Shown: in pieces, positions 7,301-8,511 of the stretch
Position numbering within the stretch: position 1 is the stretch's first letter
Layout: each line of letters opens with the position of its first letter
Source of the DNA: Pseudofrankia asymbiotica
GTDB lineage: Bacteria > Actinomycetota > Actinomycetes > Frankiales > Frankiaceae
Assembly (NCBI RefSeq): GCF_001983105.1
Contig: NZ_MOMC01000044.1
Span: 82,097 to 90,607, forward strand
Direction: 5' to 3'
DNA: 8,511 nucleotides
Translations under genes and position numbers: made by a program
Notes under the pieces: generated by a model
Databases searched by the model: none
Told to the model about the DNA's origin: nothing
Seen by the model: the letters and a program-made list of their open reading frames with translations, nothing else

Positions 7301-7808
7301 CCTGGTCGCGCTGGCGGGCATGAAGACCTCCGGGCACGGTGTCCTCACTGGCATGCCGCTGCCGGAAATCATGATCGCGACGGCGGCCACCGCGATCGCC
7401 TCCGCGATGATGGGCTTGGTCGTGTCCGCGCTGGTCGACAACGCGGACAAGACCCTGCCGCCGCTGGTCGTGGTCTCGATGGCGCAACTGGTGTTCATGG
7501 GCGCGATGATGCCGCTGTCGGGAAAGGCCGGCCTGGAACAGATCTCCTGGCTCTTCCCCGCCCGCTGGGGATACGGCGCCTCCGCCTCGGTGATCGATCT
7601 CATCGCGATCCAGCGGATCGGCGACGAGCGGTTCGCCCCCGGGATCCCGGTCGACCCGCTGTGGAAACACACGGCGGTGACCTGTCTCGCCGACCTGGCC
7701 GCCGTCGCCGTCATCGGCCTCATCTGCGCGGTCGTCGCGGCCCGGCTGCTGCGCCGCCTCGACCCCCAGAACGCCCAGCGCGGCTCCGCCCGCGCCAGCG
7801 AACGCTGA
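4317..7808 (+). CDS. FHA-FHA-ABC exporter, Rv1747-like (ABCG-type ATPase fused to ABC-2 permease)
   Basis: One 1163-residue polypeptide. FHA-1 (10-101) has IGR (31-33), SRRH (46-49) and NG (72-73). A disordered Pro/Trp/Thr-rich linker spans 102-427. FHA-2 (428-510) has IGR (441-443), SREH (457-460) and SANGTFVNG (477-485). The ATPase (530-815) has Walker A GPSGAGKS (565-572), Q-loop Gln612, signature LSGGQRKR (730-737), Walker B LLYLDEP (750-756) and H-loop His787. Six hydrophobic segments follow, at about 892-912, 930-948, 972-1002, 1013-1040, 1045-1068 and 1121-1147. The domain order equals Mycobacterium tuberculosis Rv1747, a 865-residue exporter that the kinase PknF phosphorylates in its inter-FHA linker and that is implicated in cell-envelope lipid export. 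By analogy this is a homodimeric inner-membrane exporter gated by phosphothreonine binding; the substrate is unknown. No kinase gene is in the window. Oddities: the linker is much longer than in Rv1747, and about 60 extra residues precede the ABC signature. A strong hairpin follows the stop. Start choice is 4317 or 4335. Confidence 0.93.
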   Translation: MEAGVTMSAGLTVRSGREVVAVVPEGQSCVIGRTAGDPLLADDRVSRRHLLIEPTPEGWTAVDVSTFGTWQNGWRIGRVLIHGESHLRLGAPDGPMVTLVPHPITSPASPRSSALAVSVTSVDEPAGQQPRPDPSEQPQAGPWGQPAEAWNSTEAWNSAEAWNQPVVSTPVGTWEPPVTSIPIGRWDPRMSSPPTGSGEPVASSIPASPWDTQAAPPAMGFPVTQVPPDPVPSVPIDPWDPREVPVPPGPWEPPLAAPPTERRDQHQSRPAPSDPQDPLRTPVTDWPEQTVRMTPRALRIADPTGTRPVTDPIGARPVADPAGARPVTDPTGARPVADRAPTPATSRRGDDRDAAPSERRGDDPAMADPAHRAGKPARASSAPPGGVVRSEVKRHHERPTLLPKKARSGSGPRMPPAEGDVPDTDAGLGRIHTLRPGRTVIGRALTSDVVVGDLLTSREHAALFVDADGVEIIDLDSANGTFVNGRRTERARLRTGDFFSIGHHVFHTGAAAAEKNAAPTRLVEYLDHGDVTFQVDGLCVDVGETRLLHDVTFRLPGRAVLGVIGPSGAGKSTLLGALTGFRPADVGTVRYSGRDLYAEYDELRRRIGYVPQDDILHTALTVRQALEYGAQLRFPAETTKEERARRVDEVLLELGLTNRTGEARADRPSRDPDVAARRRRHPAGAGGHDDEGPDDLDDLDAAAGPADGLDNLDDEVPQGVDLPGLKVSKLSGGQRKRTSVALELLTQPTLLYLDEPTSGLDPGLDKEVMESLRRLADGGRTVVVVTHSVANLDLCDYLLVLAKGGHVAYFGPPAHALEFFGRDSWSDAFQLLKNPKSAVRLAHRYRNSKYFIRGSASVPKPRPAPLENIRQQSVLSQALTLSRRYLRVIASDPAYLRLLVAYPIVLGLIPRTLPSSYGLAMSTSPEESNTAASQILLVLILMACFMGMSNSIRELVKERAIYRRERGIGLSTAAYLGSKVAVLGLITTVQSVVLTLVALAGMKTSGHGVLTGMPLPEIMIATAATAIASAMMGLVVSALVDNADKTLPPLVVVSMAQLVFMGAMMPLSGKAGLEQISWLFPARWGYGASASVIDLIAIQRIGDERFAPGIPVDPLWKHTAVTCLADLAAVAVIGLICAVVAARLLRRLDPQNAQRGSARASER
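4758..4811 (+). repeat. 18-base tandem repeat encoding EAWNS(T/A), three copies
   Basis: Residues 148-165 of the exporter read EAWNST, EAWNSA, EAWNQP, in exact 18-base register. Codons differ slightly between copies (gcg/gcc, acc/gct), so it is not a very recent slippage event. It opens the Trp-periodic part of the linker between the two FHA domains. Confidence 0.85.
4818..5084 (+). repeat. Degenerate 36-base (12-residue) Trp/Pro repeats in the inter-FHA linker
   Basis: The encoded unit is roughly S-(I/V/P)-P-x-x-x-W-(D/E)-P-x-x-x. Trp lies at residues 174, 186, 210, 239 and 251; in the third unit a Gly (198) replaces the Trp. The spacing is 12 residues for most of the run and continues the 6-residue spacing of Trp 150, 156 and 162. 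Unit boundaries blur between 212 and 232. Confidence 0.7.
4897..4920. repeat. Perfect 11-base inverted repeat inside the exporter coding sequence
   Basis: ccaccggttcc (4897-4907) and ggaaccggtgg (4910-4920) are exact reverse complements around a 2-base centre (gg). As RNA it could fold with 9 bp and a ccgggg loop. It falls on the one 12-residue linker unit that has lost its Trp. Confidence 0.85.
5220..5327 (+). repeat. Four 27-base tandem repeats encoding DPxGxRPV(T/A)
   Basis: Residues 302-337 read DPTGTRPVT, DPIGARPVA, DPAGARPVT, DPTGARPVA. Units 1 and 3 end in gtcacg and units 2 and 4 in gtcgcc, so there is a 54-base higher-order period. The repeat lies in the linker between the FHA domains and places Thr residues at regular distances. 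Confidence 0.9.
6294..6491 (+). other. Charge-blocked insertion in the ATPase helical domain just before the ABC signature
   Basis: In ABCG-type ATPases the 'LGLT' element is normally followed within a dozen or so residues by LSGGQRKR. Here about 70 residues (660-729) separate them. The extra part begins basic (Arg 664, 667, 670 and RRRR 677-680) and then turns acidic, with DDLDDLD (694-700) and NLDDE (711-715). It is in frame and its codons look normal, so it is an insertion in the protein, not a frameshift. Confidence 0.8.
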
Positions 7809-7830
7809 CCCGGCTCCACCATGCCGTGGG

Positions 7831-7863
7831 GCGGCTGCCCGAGGGTTGGCCCCGGGCAGCCGT
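7831..7863. terminator. Bidirectional hairpin terminator between convergent genes
   Basis: cggctgcccg (7832-7841) pairs perfectly with cgggcagccg (7853-7862); a G-T pair can close the base, and three more G-C pairs (7843-7845 with 7850-7852) extend it above a bulged A to a ttgg tetraloop. It starts 23 bases past the exporter stop and 4 bases past the stop of the minus-strand small gene. There is no T-run, which is common for actinobacterial hairpin terminators. Confidence 0.75.
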
Positions 7864-7866
7864 GCC

Positions 7867-8154
7867 TCACTTCTTCTTGCTCTTGGGACGGGACGTCGCC
7901 TGCGCCAGCGTGCTGGCGGCGGCCGACTTCTCCGCCTTGGTCGCGCTCTTGCTGGCAAGGATCTTGCCGGCGGCGGAGGCAGCCTTCACCCCGGTCTGTC
8001 CGGTGCTCGCGGGCGCCTGCGACAGCGCGCTCGCCGCGGCGGTCTTCCCCGTCTTCTTGGTCTTCTTGGGTGCGTCCTTACTGGTCAGCGTCTTGCTGGC
8101 GGCCGTGGCGGCCTTGGCGCCAGTCTGACGAGAATTCTTTGGAATGATCAACAC
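7867..8154 (-). CDS. Small lysine-rich, internally duplicated protein of unknown function
   Basis: The 95-residue product has 18 Lys and 2 Arg against one Asp and one Glu, with much Ala, Ser and Thr and no Cys, Trp or His. It consists of two copies of one unit: 'QTGAKAATAASKTL' then 'KTAAASALSQA', and 'QTGVKAASAAGKIL' then 'KSAAASTLAQA', with a basic PKKTKKTG stretch in the first copy and a KSKKK end. This resembles widespread small hypothetical proteins with 'SKAAK.L' and 'AASALSQ' motifs, which I recall only as uncharacterised. The composition would fit a nucleic-acid-associated, histone-H1-like protein, but that is inference. GGAGAG (8162-8157) precedes overlapping starts GTG 8154 and TTG 8151; spacing slightly favours TTG, which would remove one residue. 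A hairpin terminator follows directly, so it is probably monocistronic. Confidence 0.75.
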   Translation of the reverse strand: MLIIPKNSRQTGAKAATAASKTLTSKDAPKKTKKTGKTAAASALSQAPASTGQTGVKAASAAGKILASKSATKAEKSAAASTLAQATSRPKSKKK

Positions 8155-8511
8155 CTCTCTCCAGGTCGGATTTGCATCGCGACCCGGAAGCTGATGCCCG
8201 ACGCCGTCTCACCTGGCGCATTGACATCAGCTCGGTACCGCGATGAACGCCCGTCCCCTACAGGCCGGGTGTTCGCCGTTCTAGCCGCCGAGCCCGGCGA
8301 CCGCGACGAACCAGGTGGTACCCCGACTTGGGCGACGAAACCAAAACATCCGCGCCAACCAGACCAGACCGTCCCCCGCGACCGACAGTCAGCCTGTTGT
8401 GGCACTGACCCGAACCCGCGGAAGTGCTCTTCGGTGTGGGTCATGGTCTCGAACAGGCTCTGTGGGTGAGCGATGAGTCCACGCGACGGGTCCGCCCTGG
8501 CATGACCCGGC
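8155..8511. other. Right-end stretch without a supported gene; probable upstream region of the lysine-rich gene
   Basis: The base composition is more mixed than in the genes, and reading frames on both strands lose the strong third-position G/C bias. A minus-strand frame open from the window edge to 8148 translates to a Cys/Trp/Ser/Arg-rich sequence typical of non-coding GC-rich DNA, except perhaps its first 40 or so codons (8511 to about 8390). A plus-strand frame open from 8409 to the edge has no ribosome-binding site. A plus-strand ttgaca at 8221-8226 has only tgaacg at the expected -10 distance. I cannot place a promoter for the minus-strand gene. Confidence 0.5.

Noticed and set aside
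8221..8249. ttgaca-like -35 on the plus strand
   Set aside because: The hexamer at -10 distance (tgaacg) is poor and no supported gene lies downstream on that strand.
7846..8469. Plus-strand frames over the small lysine-rich gene with a hydrophobic-looking, Leu/Ala-rich translation
   Set aside because: They are antisense to the internally duplicated Lys/Ala protein; hydrophobicity arises from reverse-complemented Lys (aag to ctt) and Ala codons.
8148..8511. Minus-strand frame open from the window edge, ending in TTGA overlap with the small lysine-rich gene
   Set aside because: The overlap looks like translational coupling, but the last 80 or so codons have poor G/C bias at third positions and a Cys/Trp/Ser-rich translation. 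A gene fragment at 8390-8511 is possible but unproven.
8409..8511. Plus-strand frame running off the right edge (GTG at 8424, 8436 or 8466)
   Set aside because: No ribosome-binding site or recognisable sequence; too short to judge within the window.

Overview
The window has very high GC, with codon third positions in the real genes almost always G or C, and at least two genes use GTG starts. Together with an Rv1747-type FHA-FHA-ABC exporter, this points to an actinomycete. A Frankia-like or related soil/plant actinobacterium is my best guess, but only a guess. I see no rRNA, tRNA, CRISPR array or recognisable insertion sequence.

Layout: (1) Bases 1-2729 (+) are the 3' part of a large gene that began upstream. 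It opens inside what looks like the winged-helix part of an NB-ARC/STAND ATPase and continues into about 19 tandem helical repeats of 32 or 36 residues. (2) Bases 2835-3785 (-) encode a YaaA/DUF328 peroxide-stress protein with an Ala/Pro-rich internal insertion, convergent with the STAND gene. (3) Bases 3786-4316 are a non-coding, divergent intergenic stretch. (4) Bases 4317-7808 (+) encode a single-polypeptide exporter: FHA, a roughly 325-residue disordered linker full of short repeats, a second FHA, an ABCG-type ATPase and a six-helix ABC-2 membrane domain. (5) A strong hairpin at 7831-7863 separates it from a convergent small gene at 7867-8154 (-), a 95-residue, lysine-rich, internally duplicated protein. 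(6) Bases 8155-8511 hold no gene I can support.

The genes do not form one obvious pathway. The STAND protein is probably a ligand-sensing switch; immunity or regulation is possible, but the ATPase core and effector lie outside the window. The exporter should be controlled by Ser/Thr kinases through its FHA domains, as for Mycobacterium Rv1747. YaaA belongs to oxidative-stress and iron handling. The small basic protein is of unknown function.

The most unusual points are the length-quantised repeat array of the STAND protein with its segmental duplication, the Trp-periodic linker of the exporter, the charge-blocked insertion in its ATPase directly before the ABC signature, and the duplicated lysine-rich mini-protein.
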